Source of the DNA: RHKX01 sp963823565
GTDB lineage: Bacteria; Actinomycetota; Thermoleophilia; Solirubrobacterales; 70-9
Assembly (NCBI GenBank): GCA_963823565.1
Contig: CAWGLR010000003.1
Coordinates: forward strand, 496,001-560,000
DNA length: 64,000 nt
Direction: 5' to 3'
In this document: in pieces, positions 25,894-34,093 of the stretch
Numbering within the stretch: the first letter of the stretch is position 1
How the letters are laid out: each line of letters opens with the position of its first letter
Notes under the pieces: generated by a model
Seen by the model: only the letters and a program-made list of their open reading frames with translations
Databases searched by the model: none
What the model was told of the DNA's origin: nothing
Translations under genes and position numbers: made by a program

Positions 25894-26055
25894 ATGCCGG
25901 CAGGGGCGCTGCCCACCCCCGGCGCTCCCGGCCCCGTTCTCGCCCCGGGCGGCGATCAAGCCCTTCCGCTGCGCGTCGTCTACCCGCGGATGCTCGCGGG
26001 CATCGGCCGTCGCTGGGAGCGCCTGGTGGCCGAGGGACGCCGCGAGGGAGGATGA
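25894..26055 (+). CDS. Possible 53-residue hypothetical protein
   Basis: A short frame from an ATG at 25894 gives a proline-rich N-terminus and a basic helical tail (RRWERLVAEGRREGG). It ends just before a strong terminator hairpin, and G/C is high at third positions. There is no family match by eye and no good SD. It could be non-coding. Confidence 0.3.
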   Translation: MPAGALPTPGAPGPVLAPGGDQALPLRVVYPRMLAGIGRRWERLVAEGRREGG

Positions 26056-26062
26056 ACGTCGA

Positions 26063-26100
26063 GAGGCGGCCCGGGGTCCTCCTCGTCCCCGGACCGCCTC
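26063..26100. terminator. Strong bidirectional terminator hairpin
   Basis: GAGGCGG-C-CCGGGG pairs with CCCCGG-A-CCGCCTC across a 10-nt loop, with a single C/A mismatch. It lies between the plus-strand genes ending near 26055 and the convergent mIHF gene ending at 26126. Confidence 0.8.
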
Positions 26101-26125
26101 ACGGTCATCCCGCTGACGTTCCCCC

Positions 26126-26470
26126 TCAGTTGAGCCGGCGACCCCGCTGCTTGGCGGCGAGCGCGCCTGCCAGAGCCTCGCGCTGACGCAGGGTCAGCCG
26201 GCCGATCTGGCGGTTCTCGTTGAGGGCGAGCGGGACCAGGAACTTGCGCGTCCTCGTCCGTCCCCATCGCGACTGGCTACGGAGCAGCTCGGAGACGGAC
26301 ATCGTCTCCGCCTCCCACGGGCAGTCCCGGATGACGTCGTCGGCGCCGAGGTCGCCGGCGCGAACCGAGCGCTTGAGCGCGGCTCGGGCAAGGCGCACCC
26401 GATTCGCTTCCTCCAGTGCGCGAATGTGTTGGGGTACGGCGACCGGTGCGGCCGTCGAGGCAGCTTCCAT
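26126..26470 (-). CDS. mihF: Integration host factor, mycobacterial type (mIHF)
   Basis: This 114-residue nucleoid-associated protein bends DNA and affects replication and recombination. It shows the mIHF pattern: an N-terminal helix with ANRVRLARAALKRSVRAGDLGADDVI, the MSVSELLRSQSRWGRTRTRKFL segment and a final helix-turn-helix-like RLTLRQREALAGALA. The ATG has a very strong SD (GGAGGAGGAG, 5-14 nt upstream). The transcript appears to have a long structured leader (26471-26769). A short basic tail (KQRGRRLN) ends the protein. Confidence 0.85.
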   Translation of the reverse strand: MEAASTAAPVAVPQHIRALEEANRVRLARAALKRSVRAGDLGADDVIRDCPWEAETMSVSELLRSQSRWGRTRTRKFLVPLALNENRQIGRLTLRQREALAGALAAKQRGRRLN

Positions 26471-26769
26471 ACTCACTCCTCCTCCTGTGAGAGCGCGTGG
26501 GTTATCTCGTGTGCGCGAACGCGAGGGCCTTCCCTTGCGGGATGGACGGGTAGGGATCCCTGCTCGGACTCTCCCCCTTACCGCTTCCTGCCCCGGATGC
26601 GTTCGGTGCGCTCGGCACCCTAGCCAGCCGGCGCCGAGCATGCCCCCACCGACCCGGCTGAAACGGGCAGGTCGCTCGCTAAGAGCACCTTTTTGGGTAC
26701 CCAGTTCCTCTTGTGCCAAACCGGACAAGGAAAAACTACCCGCCTCGGGGTAAGCGTTCCGGACACCAA
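26471..26769 (-). promoter_or_regulatory. Long structured 5' leader of mIHF
   Basis: About 300 nt without a gene lie between the upstream acyltransferase gene and mIHF. On the minus strand it contains several stems. GCTCGGC/GCCGAGC pairs 26639-26633 with 26616-26610. GGTGC/GCACC pairs 26619-26615 with 26609-26605 and is incompatible with that stem. TCCCGCAAGGGA is a further hairpin, and the SD is strong. Mutually exclusive stems suggest a cis-regulatory RNA. It does not match a riboswitch class I know. Confidence 0.45.
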
Positions 26770-26786
26770 CCGCCGTGCTTCGGCGG
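26770..26786 (-). terminator. Hairpin after the acyltransferase gene
   Basis: CCGCCG and CGGCGG pair around a 5-nt loop, 6 nt beyond the stop of the PLP acyltransferase gene on the minus strand. It would separate that gene from the mIHF leader. Confidence 0.5.
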
Positions 26787-26792
26787 TCGGGG

Positions 26793-28062
26793 TCAGCAGC
26801 CGGCGAGCTCGGGCGACCGCCCGATCACCCGAGCGAAGACCGCGAGGGCGTCGTCGAGGTGCTGCCGCTCGTGGGTCGCCATCAGGCTCGTCCGCAGCAG
26901 CGCCCCGGACGGCGGGACGGCGGGATGGAGGGCGACGTTGGTGTAGACGCCCTCGTCGTAGAGGGCCTTCCAGAGCATCACCGCGCGCATGTCGTCGCCG
27001 ACGATGACCGGGACGATCGGCGTCAGCGCCTCGCTGCCGTCGGGCATCCGCGTCGGCGCGACCACCCGCAGGCCGAGGTCGGTGAGCCCGCGATGCAGGT
27101 AGGCGGCGTTGTCGAGCAGCCTCGCCATCAGCTCTGGTCCTTCGGCGCGGATGATCCGCAGCGCCTCCAGCGCGGCGCCGACCGCGGCCGGCACGGCCGC
27201 GGCGCTGAACAGGAAGGAACGGGCGGCGATCCGCAGGTACTCGATGACCTCCTCGGGCCCGGCGATGAAGCCGCCGCAGGAGGCGAAGCTCTTGGAGAAG
27301 GTCCCCATGCGCAGGTCAACGCGGTCCTCGACGCCCATCAGCTCGCTCGCCCCGGCGCCGCGGGCGCCGAGCGCCCCGACCCCGTGCGCCTCGTCGACCA
27401 TCAGCCGCGCCCCGTAGCGCTCGCAGAGCTCGGTGATCTCGGTCAGCGGCGCGATGTCGCCCTCCATCGAGAAGACGCCGTCGACGACGACGAGGACGCC
27501 GCCACCGTCCCCGGCTGCCCGCTCGAGCATCTTCTCCAGCTTGTCCATCCGGTTGTGCCGGAACGGGCGCAGCTTCGCCCCGGAGAGGCGGGCGCCGTCG
27601 AGGATCGAGGCGTGATCGCCCGAGTCGCAGATCACCGTGTCCCCGAGGCCCGAGGATCGTGCCGATGCAGCCGACGTTGGCCTGGTAGCCGGTGGTGAAG
27701 ACGAGCGCTCTCTCGGTCCCCATCCAGTCGGCGAGCTCCTCCTCGAGTTCGGTGTGCAGGGGTATCGTGCCGTTCAGCAGGCGCGAGCCGGTGAGCGCGG
27801 TGCCGTAGGTGTCCAGGGCCTCGCGGGCCGCCCGCTTGACGCGCTCGTCGCCCGTCAGCCCGAGGTAGTTGTTGGAGCCGAGCATGATCGTCTCGCGCCC
27901 CTCCATCTCGACGACGGGCCCGGCCTGGGAGGTGAGGAGCCGGAAGTAGGGCAGCATTTCGCCCTGGCGGGCGAGCTCGAGCTGCTCCTTGCGGTCGTGG
28001 TCGCGCGCCTTCGCAAAGACGTCGGCGGCGATCTGGTGGGTGGTCGAGGCTCCTTCGCTCAC
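26793..28062 (-). pseudogene. PLP-dependent acyltransferase (KBL/BioF family), frameshifted
   Basis: Two adjoining frames encode one alpha-oxoamine synthase: glycine C-acetyltransferase, 8-amino-7-oxononanoate synthase or a relative. The N-terminal half (28062 to about 27650) has MLGSNNYLGLTGDERV and ALTGSRLLNGTIPLHTELE. The C-terminal half has DSGDHASILDG, VVDGVFSMEGD, VDEAHGVGALG and the PLP lysine in GTFSKSFASCGG. They join at a C-run (27649-27651, within AGGCCC). Removing one base there restores ILGLGDTVICDSGD and a protein of about 422 residues. Every other block is intact, so a sequencing error or a very recent mutation is more likely than old decay. The GTG at 28062 is the preferred start. 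Confidence 0.85.
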
Positions 28063-28160
28063 GGCGAAAGTGTCCCACTTGCAGGGGACGAGCCGCGGCC
28101 GGCGATCCGAGCTGGTCCAACCAACCACCCCCGCCGGGTTCCCGCGTAGAGTGCGGGGCT

Positions 28161-28472
28161 GTGACGGAGCGAGTGATCGACGCCGAGGCGATCGAGGAGC
28201 CGGCGGAGGGGGACGGCGCGGCAGCCGAGGCGCGGCCGCTCCCGGACCGCAAGCGCGGTGCGGAGCTCGATTCCTGGCGGGGCGAGGTCCGCGCGATCGC
28301 GGTCGTCGCCGCGGGCGGCATCGCCGCGGGCGCGGCGACGGTCGCCGCGATCAGCGTCGCCAAGCGCAGCGGCGGCATCCGCTCCCGGCCCCTGCGCCGC
28401 GGTGGGCGCAGCCGCGACAACATCCTCGCCAGCCGCTCCTTCCTCGTCGACGTTCACGTCCTCTCGCGCTGA
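28161..28472 (+). CDS. Small hypothetical protein with one membrane segment
   Basis: In this 103-residue protein an acidic N-terminus is followed by one hydrophobic helix (AIAVVAAGGIAAGAATVAAIS) and a basic tail with SRDNILASRSFLVDVHVL. No known family is recognised. The GTG start has a TAGAGT -10 box 8 nt upstream, so the mRNA is probably leaderless. The next gene starts inside its stop codon (TGATG), so it is coupled to a DNA glycosylase. Confidence 0.6.
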   Translation: MTERVIDAEAIEEPAEGDGAAAEARPLPDRKRGAELDSWRGEVRAIAVVAAGGIAAGAATVAAISVAKRSGGIRSRPLRRGGRSRDNILASRSFLVDVHVLSR

Positions 28473-29470
28473 TGCCCTACGGCGCCGCGGCGGCCTCCGG
28501 CCCCGGCGGGTCGCTGGTCATCGAGGTCGAGCCGCGCTCCCCCTACCGCCTCTCCGGCCGGCGCTGGCCCGACGGCGTCGCCCGCACGCGACGCGGCGTC
28601 TACGAGCGATTCCTTCACATCGACGAGTCCCCGGTGCTGATCCGGGCCTGGCGCGAGCCGCGTGGCACCGTCTCGATCGCCGCGATGCCGGTCCCGCCCG
28701 CCTGGCTCGACTCGCGGCGGCTCGGTGGCCGCTCCGCCGGCCGCGAGGAGCTCGAGCGCGCCCTCGACTGCGGTCGGCGCGCCCTCGGGGTCGACGACGA
28801 CCTGTCCGAGTTCCACGCCCGCTTCAAGCGCGATCCGCTGATCGGCCACGTCATCCGCCGCCGTCCCTGGCTGCGGCCGCGGCGCGCCGGGCAGCTCTGG
28901 GAGGCGCTCGCCTGGGCGATCACCGAGCAGCTCATCGAGGCCCGCGAGGCCGTCGTGATCCAGCGCCGGATCGTCGCGCGCTGGGGGACGACGATGCGCA
29001 TCCCCGGCGTACGTTGGCCGCTGCGGGACGTCCCCTGCGCGGCGACGATCGCCGATCTCGCCCCGGCCGAGATCACCGCCTGCGGCCTCGCGCCGAAGCG
29101 AGCGCTCGCGATGATCAAGGTCGCTCGCGAGGTGGCCGCCGGACGCGCTGACTTGGCCTCGCGGGAGGACGACGCGCGGCTGCGGCGGATCTCCGAGGTC
29201 GGCCCCTGGACGCTCCAGTGCCTCGGCCAGAACGGCCGCGGCGACCTCGACTCCCTGCCCGCCGGCGACCTCGCCTACGTCAAGCTCGTCGGCTACCTGA
29301 CGGGCATGGGCCGCCGCGCCACCACCGCCGAGGTCGAGGCGTTCTACGCCCGCTTCGAGCCCTACCGCGGCATCGCCGCGATGCTCAGCCTCGCCGGCCA
29401 CTCCCGCGCCGCCGCCGCCGCCCCGCCGCTCAGGTACCACCCGGCGAACCCGGAGCTCGAAGCGGCGTAG
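28472..29470 (+). CDS. DNA-3-methyladenine glycosylase, AlkA-like
   Basis: The 332-residue protein is a base-excision-repair glycosylase of the HhH-GPD superfamily. It shows the AlkA-like helix PWLRPRRAGQLWEALAWAITEQLI, the helix-hairpin-helix VGPWTLQC and the catalytic aspartate in LPAGDLAYVKLVG. The N-terminal 120 residues are beta-rich, as in AlkA. The ATG overlaps the upstream TGA. Substrate preference, probably alkylated purines, is assumed from the family. Confidence 0.82.
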   Translation: MPYGAAAASGPGGSLVIEVEPRSPYRLSGRRWPDGVARTRRGVYERFLHIDESPVLIRAWREPRGTVSIAAMPVPPAWLDSRRLGGRSAGREELERALDCGRRALGVDDDLSEFHARFKRDPLIGHVIRRRPWLRPRRAGQLWEALAWAITEQLIEAREAVVIQRRIVARWGTTMRIPGVRWPLRDVPCAATIADLAPAEITACGLAPKRALAMIKVAREVAAGRADLASREDDARLRRISEVGPWTLQCLGQNGRGDLDSLPAGDLAYVKLVGYLTGMGRRATTAEVEAFYARFEPYRGIAAMLSLAGHSRAAAAAPPLRYHPANPELEAA

Positions 29471-29540
29471 GCGCCCTGTCGCGTCGGTAGCGTCCGCGGG
29501 GCCGGGGCGACCCGGCCCCGGGGGGAACGCGCACTCGTGG

Positions 29541-29769
29541 CGGTGGACCCGCCTCATATCCCTTCTCGCGCTCCTGGTCGCGGTTGCGACAACCAGGTTG
29601 GCGGCGCCGGCTGACGCCTCGCGGAAGCCGACGCGCTCCGAGGCGAGGGCGATCAAGCGGGGCTTCCTGAAGGACCGGGACGTGAAGGCCAAGGTCCGCG
29701 AGATCCGCGTCTCGACGGACGATCCGCGCTTCGCGGCGGTCACCTACGACGTGGCGATGACCGCCTCTC
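29541..29769 (+). pseudogene. Relic of a small secreted protein
   Basis: One frame reads through a good signal peptide (TRLISLLALLVAVATTRL) and a conserved-looking segment (SRKPTRSEARAIKRGFLKDR, then VKAKVREIRVSTDDPRFAAVTYDV). No start codon exists upstream in frame, and the similarity breaks off after TYDV into unrelated sequence. Both ends look damaged. The short surviving part resembles secreted actinobacterial hypotheticals. Confidence 0.5.
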
Positions 29770-29957
29770 GTCCCCAGCGGCATTGCCCAGCACTGGGGTC
29801 GCTCAGTTCGATATGTCGTACTCAGTGACCCCAGCGGGGTCGATTTGTCCGCGATACCGGAGGGCTAGATGTCAGCGAACGGGGAGGCGCCAAACCGCCA
29901 CCCCCTCGGTGCCAATCGTCCAGGACACCCGCCTTCCACGCGAAGCGGGCGTTCCGA
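29770..29957. other. Non-coding stretch with less G+C and an inverted repeat
   Basis: No gene is visible. It holds an inverted repeat (CTGGGGTC at 29793-29800 and GACCCCAG at 29827-29834), a repeated CCCCAGCGG, and a G+C content visibly lower than its surroundings. It separates a damaged gene relic from the importer operon and may mark an old insertion or deletion. Confidence 0.5.
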
Positions 29958-30953
29958 CTACCGCTCCGGCAGCAGCTCGTTCGTCAGCAGCTCGTCGGTC
30001 GGCGGGACGGGGTCGAGCTGGTCCTCGGCGGCCAGGTAGCGGGCGAAGCGCGTCCACTCGGCCGCGTCCATCGAGCCGAACGGCTTCCCGTCGGGGGACG
30101 TGAGCCGCGGCAGGGTCTCCTCGACCTCGGCGAGCGTCAGCTCCGGGTCGAGGCCCTCGCCGGCGGCGACGATCGCGTCGGCGGCCGACTGCGGATCGTC
30201 GATGGCGTCCTCGGTGCCGCGCTCCAGCGCCGCGAGGAAGTCGCGGATCGGGCCGGGGTCCTCGCGCAGCCGCTCGCCGTTGGCGACCAGCACGAGCTCG
30301 TCGTAGGCCGGGATGCCGAGCTGGTCGACGGACACGACGCGAGGGTCCAGGCCTCGCTCGGCGAGATCGACGCCCTCGACGTTGAGGAAGCCGCCGAGCA
30401 TCGCGTCGGCGCGGCCGGAGATCAAAGGCTGGAGCAGGTTGAGGCCGACGTCGACCTGCTCGACGCTCTCGGGGTCGACGCCGGCGCGGCGCAGGATCGT
30501 CTCCAGGTAGGCGGCCTGGTATGGGATGCCGGCGGTGACGACGGTCTTGCCCTCGAGCTCGGCGGGGCTCTCGATCCCCGCCTCGGGCAGCGAGATCAGC
30601 GACGTCAGCGGCCCGTGGATCAGCGCCCCGACGGCGACCACGTCGAGGCCCTGGGCCCGCGCCAGCATCACCTCGGGCTCGTAGGAGATGGCGAGGTCGG
30701 CGCGCCCCGCCGCCACCTGCTTGATCGGCGCCGCGGGATCGGAGGGGACGGTGGGGCGGACGTCGAGCCCGGCGTCGGCGAAGTGGCCGCGGTCGAGGGC
30801 CTCGTAGATACCGGCGTGGTCGGGGTTGACGTAGAAGTCGAGCGCGAGGTCGAACGGCTCGCCGCCCGAGCCGCCCTCGTCCGAGCCACCGCAGCCCGCG
30901 ACCGCCAGGAGGCAGGAGAGCAGGGCCACGGCCGCGAGTCCCAGCCGCTTCAT
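29958..30953 (-). CDS. ABC substrate-binding lipoprotein (NMT1/THI5-like, thiamine precursor)
   Basis: The 331-residue protein starts with a lipoprotein signal (VALLSCLLAVAGC). The binding domain has DFYVNPDHAGIYEALDRGHF, SYEPEVMLARAQGLDVVAVGAL and the HMP-precursor type FLNVEGVDLAERG, as in NMT1/THI5-like (ThiY) proteins. It is the third gene of an operon of ATPase, permease and binding protein under a TPP riboswitch. A pyrimidine precursor of thiamine is therefore the most likely ligand, although the ligand itself is not shown. It overlaps the permease gene by four bases (ATGA). Confidence 0.88.
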   Translation of the reverse strand: MKRLGLAAVALLSCLLAVAGCGGSDEGGSGGEPFDLALDFYVNPDHAGIYEALDRGHFADAGLDVRPTVPSDPAAPIKQVAAGRADLAISYEPEVMLARAQGLDVVAVGALIHGPLTSLISLPEAGIESPAELEGKTVVTAGIPYQAAYLETILRRAGVDPESVEQVDVGLNLLQPLISGRADAMLGGFLNVEGVDLAERGLDPRVVSVDQLGIPAYDELVLVANGERLREDPGPIRDFLAALERGTEDAIDDPQSAADAIVAAGEGLDPELTLAEVEETLPRLTSPDGKPFGSMDAAEWTRFARYLAAEDQLDPVPPTDELLTNELLPER

Positions 30954-31753
30954 GCGTGCCTCCAGCGGGGTGGGGCGGGGGCGGAGGACCACCAGACGAG
31001 CCGCCGCTGGATCAGCGCAAGCAGCGCGAAGAGAAGCATCGCCATCGCCGAGAGGACGACGACGGATGCGAAGAGTCGCGGCACCTGCAGGGAGGCGTTG
31101 TCGCGGAGCATCAGAACCCCGAGGCCGTCCTGCGCGCCCGCCCACTCGCCGAACACGGCGCCGACGACGGCGATGACCACGGCGATCCGCGCACCCGCCA
31201 TCAGCGCCGGCAGCGCCGATGGCAGCTCGAGCTCCCGCAGCGAGCGCAGCCGGGAGGCGCCGAGCGACCGCATCAGCCGCGTCTGCTCCGGCGGCACCGC
31301 GCGGAGCGCGTTGACGGTGGCGACCGCGATCGGGAAGTAGCACCAGAGCGCCACCAGCGCGATCTTCGGCCAGATCCCGAACCCGAACCAGACGACGAAG
31401 ATCGGGGCGACGACGATGATCGGGAGCGTCTGCGAGACGAGGACGAGCGGGTAGACCGCGCGCCTGACGAATCCCGAGAGGTGCAGGGCGACGGCGGTGA
31501 GCGTCCCGAGGATCACCGCGATCGCGAAGCCGGCGAGCACCTCCTTGAGCGTCACCCAGGCGTTCTCGGCGAGCAGCTCGCGGTCCTCCCAGAGCGCGGA
31601 CGCGATCTCGCTCGGGGCGGGGACCAGCAGCGGGTCGAGGTCGAGCCCGTCGGCGAGCCAGCCCTGCTGGGCGGCCAGCTCCCAGAGCCCGATCAGCGCC
31701 GCGAGCAGGACCAGTGGCGGCAGCCACCGCGCGAGCGCTCCGTCGCGCCTCAC
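30950..31753 (-). CDS. ABC permease, ThiX-like
   Basis: This 267-residue protein has six hydrophobic segments and the cytoplasmic EAA-type loop SLGASRLRSLRELELPSALPALMAG, as in SsuC/TauC/ThiX permeases. It carries the substrate across the membrane with the ATPase upstream and the lipoprotein downstream. Starts and stops overlap on both sides (ATGA), so the three genes are strictly coupled. The TPP riboswitch about 820 nt upstream controls the whole operon. Confidence 0.9.
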   Translation of the reverse strand: MRRDGALARWLPPLVLLAALIGLWELAAQQGWLADGLDLDPLLVPAPSEIASALWEDRELLAENAWVTLKEVLAGFAIAVILGTLTAVALHLSGFVRRAVYPLVLVSQTLPIIVVAPIFVVWFGFGIWPKIALVALWCYFPIAVATVNALRAVPPEQTRLMRSLGASRLRSLRELELPSALPALMAGARIAVVIAVVGAVFGEWAGAQDGLGVLMLRDNASLQVPRLFASVVVLSAMAMLLFALLALIQRRLVWWSSAPAPPRWRHA

Positions 31754-32490
31754 GCCATCGCCCCCGCGAGCGCCTCGAGCGCCGCCTCCTTGGCGGCGAC
31801 GAACCCGGGCTCGCTGATCGCCGCGGGTCGCGGCAGGTCGCGGCGGACCGGCGAGCGCGACTCCCAGACGACGCGTCCCGGTCGCGGCGAGAGCAGCAGC
31901 ACCCGCTCGGCGACGAACAGGGCCTCCTCGACGTCGTGGGTGACCATCACGGTCGTGCGGCGCTCGCGCGCCAGGGTCTCGACGAGCCAGCCCTGCAGGT
32001 CCGCGCGCGTGATCGCATCGAGCGAGGCGAGCGGCTCGTCGAGCAGCAGCACCGGCTTGCCGCCGAGGAGCGACCGGGCGAAGGCGACCCGCTGCCGCAT
32101 CCCGCCCGAGAGCTGGCCCGGGTAGGAGCCGGCGAACTCGGCGAGGCCGAGCCGGTCGAGGAGCTCGCCCGCGCGGAGTCGCGCCTCCTGCCTGCCGGTC
32201 CCGGCGAGCCGCAGCGCCAGGGCCGCGTTGTCGGTCGCCGTCCGCCAGGGCAGCAGCAGGTCGCGCTGGGGCATCCAGGCGCAGCGTTCGAGCCGCCCGG
32301 CGGCATGACCGGCGCCGCCGACCGAGACGCTGCCGGCCGTCGGCTCATCGAGTCCCGCGATCAGCTCGAGCAGCGTGGACTTGCCGCAGCCCGACGGGCC
32401 GACGACCGCCACCACCTCGCCCTCGCGGACGTCGGCGCCGACCCCGTCGAGGGCGAGGACGGCCCCGAAGGCGTGGCGGACGTCGCGCAT
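31750..32490 (-). CDS. ABC ATPase, ThiZ-like
   Basis: The 246-residue ATPase has Walker A GPSGCGKSTLL, Q-loop MPQRDLLLPW, signature LSGGMRQRVAFARSL, Walker B VLLLDEPLASLD and H-loop VTHDVEEAL. It belongs to the SsuB/TauB/ThiZ group. The ATG at 32490 leaves a slightly short N-terminus: upstream in frame are residues that would fit the first strand (ATAIS) but no start codon. It is the first gene after the TPP riboswitch, with a small hairpin (CTGCGG/CCGCAG) in the 80-nt gap. Confidence 0.9.
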   Translation of the reverse strand: MRDVRHAFGAVLALDGVGADVREGEVVAVVGPSGCGKSTLLELIAGLDEPTAGSVSVGGAGHAAGRLERCAWMPQRDLLLPWRTATDNAALALRLAGTGRQEARLRAGELLDRLGLAEFAGSYPGQLSGGMRQRVAFARSLLGGKPVLLLDEPLASLDAITRADLQGWLVETLARERRTTVMVTHDVEEALFVAERVLLLSPRPGRVVWESRSPVRRDLPRPAAISEPGFVAAKEAALEALAGAMA

Positions 32491-32570
32491 GGAGATCGCC
32501 GTCGCGGGCGCCGCCCTGCGGGGCTCCGCAGTGGCGTCGGTCGGTTGGGAGGTGGTCCCGTTGATGTCCG

Positions 32571-32670
32571 TTCCCTTCGCGCGAATTACCGCACAGGTTC
32601 GAAGGGTCAGCGCCGGGCGGGGTCTGCCCGGAGGCGCTATCTCAGCCCGCTTCCCGCGAGCACCCCTTGG
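32571..32670 (-). promoter_or_regulatory. TPP (THI-box) riboswitch
   Basis: On the minus strand the conserved THI-box blocks appear in order: AAGGGGTGC, then GCTGAGAT, then ACCCTTCGAACCTGTGCGGTAA, and a closing CGAAGGGA. Thiamine pyrophosphate binding normally turns expression off. It begins only 26 nt after the stop of the VWA gene on the same strand, so the promoter must lie inside that gene or transcription reads through. It controls the ABC importer genes at 29958-32490. Confidence 0.95.
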
Positions 32671-32695
32671 TCGAGGCCGAGTCTAGAGCGGCGGC

Positions 32696-34093
32696 TCAGG
32701 CCGCGGCGGCCCGGCCGCCGGCGACGACGTCGACGAAGTGCTCGAGGTGCTTCGTGGTCCAGCACTCGAACGCCTCGGTGACGTACGGCTCGTAGGCGGC
32801 CATGACCGAGTCGCCGTAGTTCCAGTAGAGGCGCGGCTCGGGGTTGAGCCAGAAGATCCGCCCCGCCCGGTCGCAGAGCCGGGCGAACGCGGCGGTGTGC
32901 GGGTCGCGACCGTTGGTCCGCGCGTCGCCGAGGACGATCACGGTCGAGCGCGGGTCGAGGTCGGCGGAGATCTCGGTCAGGAACTCGAGCCAGACCCGGC
33001 CGTAGTCGGTGTAGCCGGAGACGTCGGCGACCCCGCCGTCCTTGCTGATCCGCTCGGAGATCTTGCGGAAGTCGCGCTCGCGCTCGAAGACGTCGGTCAC
33101 CTCGCTGATCCGTTCGATGAAGACGAACGAGCGCAGCTTGCGGAACGAGTCGTGGAGGGCGTGGAGGACGCTGAGGAAGAAGACGCTGGCCGAGGTGACC
33201 GACGTCGAGACGTCGCAGAGCACGTAGATCTCCGGGCGCCGCGGGCGCTTCGGCCGGTACCGGAGGCGCAGCGGCACCCCGCCGGTCTCCAGCGACGTGC
33301 GCATGGTCCGCCGGACGTCGACGGCACGGCCGCGGTTGCGGCCGCGCTGCTCCTGGCCGAGCGTCGCCAGCCGCCGCTTCAGCTGGGTCACCGAGCGATG
33401 GACGGCCGCGAGGTCCTGGGTTGGGGAGGTCGGCAGCGCCCGGTCGAGGTCGGCGAGCGGCCGCGAGGGCGGCAGCTTGCCGGTGCGCTCGATCAGCCCC
33501 GCCTCGAGCTCGCGCCGCAGGTGCTGCTCGAAGCGGCGGACGTCGTCGCGGTCGAGCTCGACCTCCTGGCCGGAGGAGTCGGGCTGGCCGCCCTGCGCTC
33601 CCGGCGTCAGCCCGAGCGAGCGGCGGATCCGCTGGACGTCGACGCCGACGACCCCGGAGCCCTCGCCGCGCCGGCCGAACCCGGCGACCGCGAGCCTGGC
33701 GAGGTCGCGCATCTGGCCGTCGTCGCCGGCGACGATCGCCCGCCGGATCGCCTCGCGCAGCTCTTCGAGGTCGAGCCGGTCCCCGGCATCGCTGCGTACC
33801 CCCTCCTGGTCGCCCGACTCGACGGTTCCCTCCTGGCCGGCCTCGATCGCGGCCGTCTCGGCGGCGCGGAAGAACCAGCGGTCGAAGACGAGCTCGAACA
33901 GGCGCCGGTCCTCCTGGGACTTGGCGAGGGTGCTCGCGAGCGCCTCGCGGAAGTCGTCGCGCTCGCTCCAGGGGACTACCTCGAGCGCGGCGAACGCGTC
34001 GAGGATCTCGGCCGTGCCGACGGCCATGCCCTCGGCGCGGAGCTCCTCGCAGAAGGCGACTACCTGGGGGGTGAACCCGGCGGGCGCGCTCAA
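32696..34093 (-). CDS. VWA-domain protein, CoxE-like
   Basis: This 465-residue protein has a helical, charged N-terminal half and a C-terminal von Willebrand A domain with a complete MIDAS (DVSTS near residue 290, later TDYG and GDART). Proteins of this type pair with MoxR ATPases as metal-insertion or protein-remodelling chaperones, as in CoxD/CoxE. The TTG start overlaps the MoxR stop (TTGA), confirming a two-gene unit. The client protein is not evident. Confidence 0.85.
   Translation of the reverse strand: MSAPAGFTPQVVAFCEELRAEGMAVGTAEILDAFAALEVVPWSERDDFREALASTLAKSQEDRRLFELVFDRWFFRAAETAAIEAGQEGTVESGDQEGVRSDAGDRLDLEELREAIRRAIVAGDDGQMRDLARLAVAGFGRRGEGSGVVGVDVQRIRRSLGLTPGAQGGQPDSSGQEVELDRDDVRRFEQHLRRELEAGLIERTGKLPPSRPLADLDRALPTSPTQDLAAVHRSVTQLKRRLATLGQEQRGRNRGRAVDVRRTMRTSLETGGVPLRLRYRPKRPRRPEIYVLCDVSTSVTSASVFFLSVLHALHDSFRKLRSFVFIERISEVTDVFERERDFRKISERISKDGGVADVSGYTDYGRVWLEFLTEISADLDPRSTVIVLGDARTNGRDPHTAAFARLCDRAGRIFWLNPEPRLYWNYGDSVMAAYEPYVTEAFECWTTKHLEHFVDVVAGGRAAAA

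Noticed and set aside
26471..26769. c-di-AMP (ydaO/yuaA) riboswitch upstream of mIHF
   Set aside because: Short strings (TAGGGT, CCGAAC) fit, but the conserved GGGGUGAAU block and the closing CGUAAGCG-type segment are not found in the right order.
27640..27660. Programmed ribosomal frameshift in the PLP acyltransferase
   Set aside because: There is no slippery heptamer, pseudoknot or stimulatory SD visible, and the restored sequence needs removal of a base rather than a regulated slip to a downstream product.
29958..31727. A 589-residue frame fusing permease-antisense sequence with the binding protein
   Set aside because: The first 255 residues are shadow sequence of the ThiX-like gene. The lipoprotein signal peptide begins at the ATG at 30953, which overlaps the permease stop.
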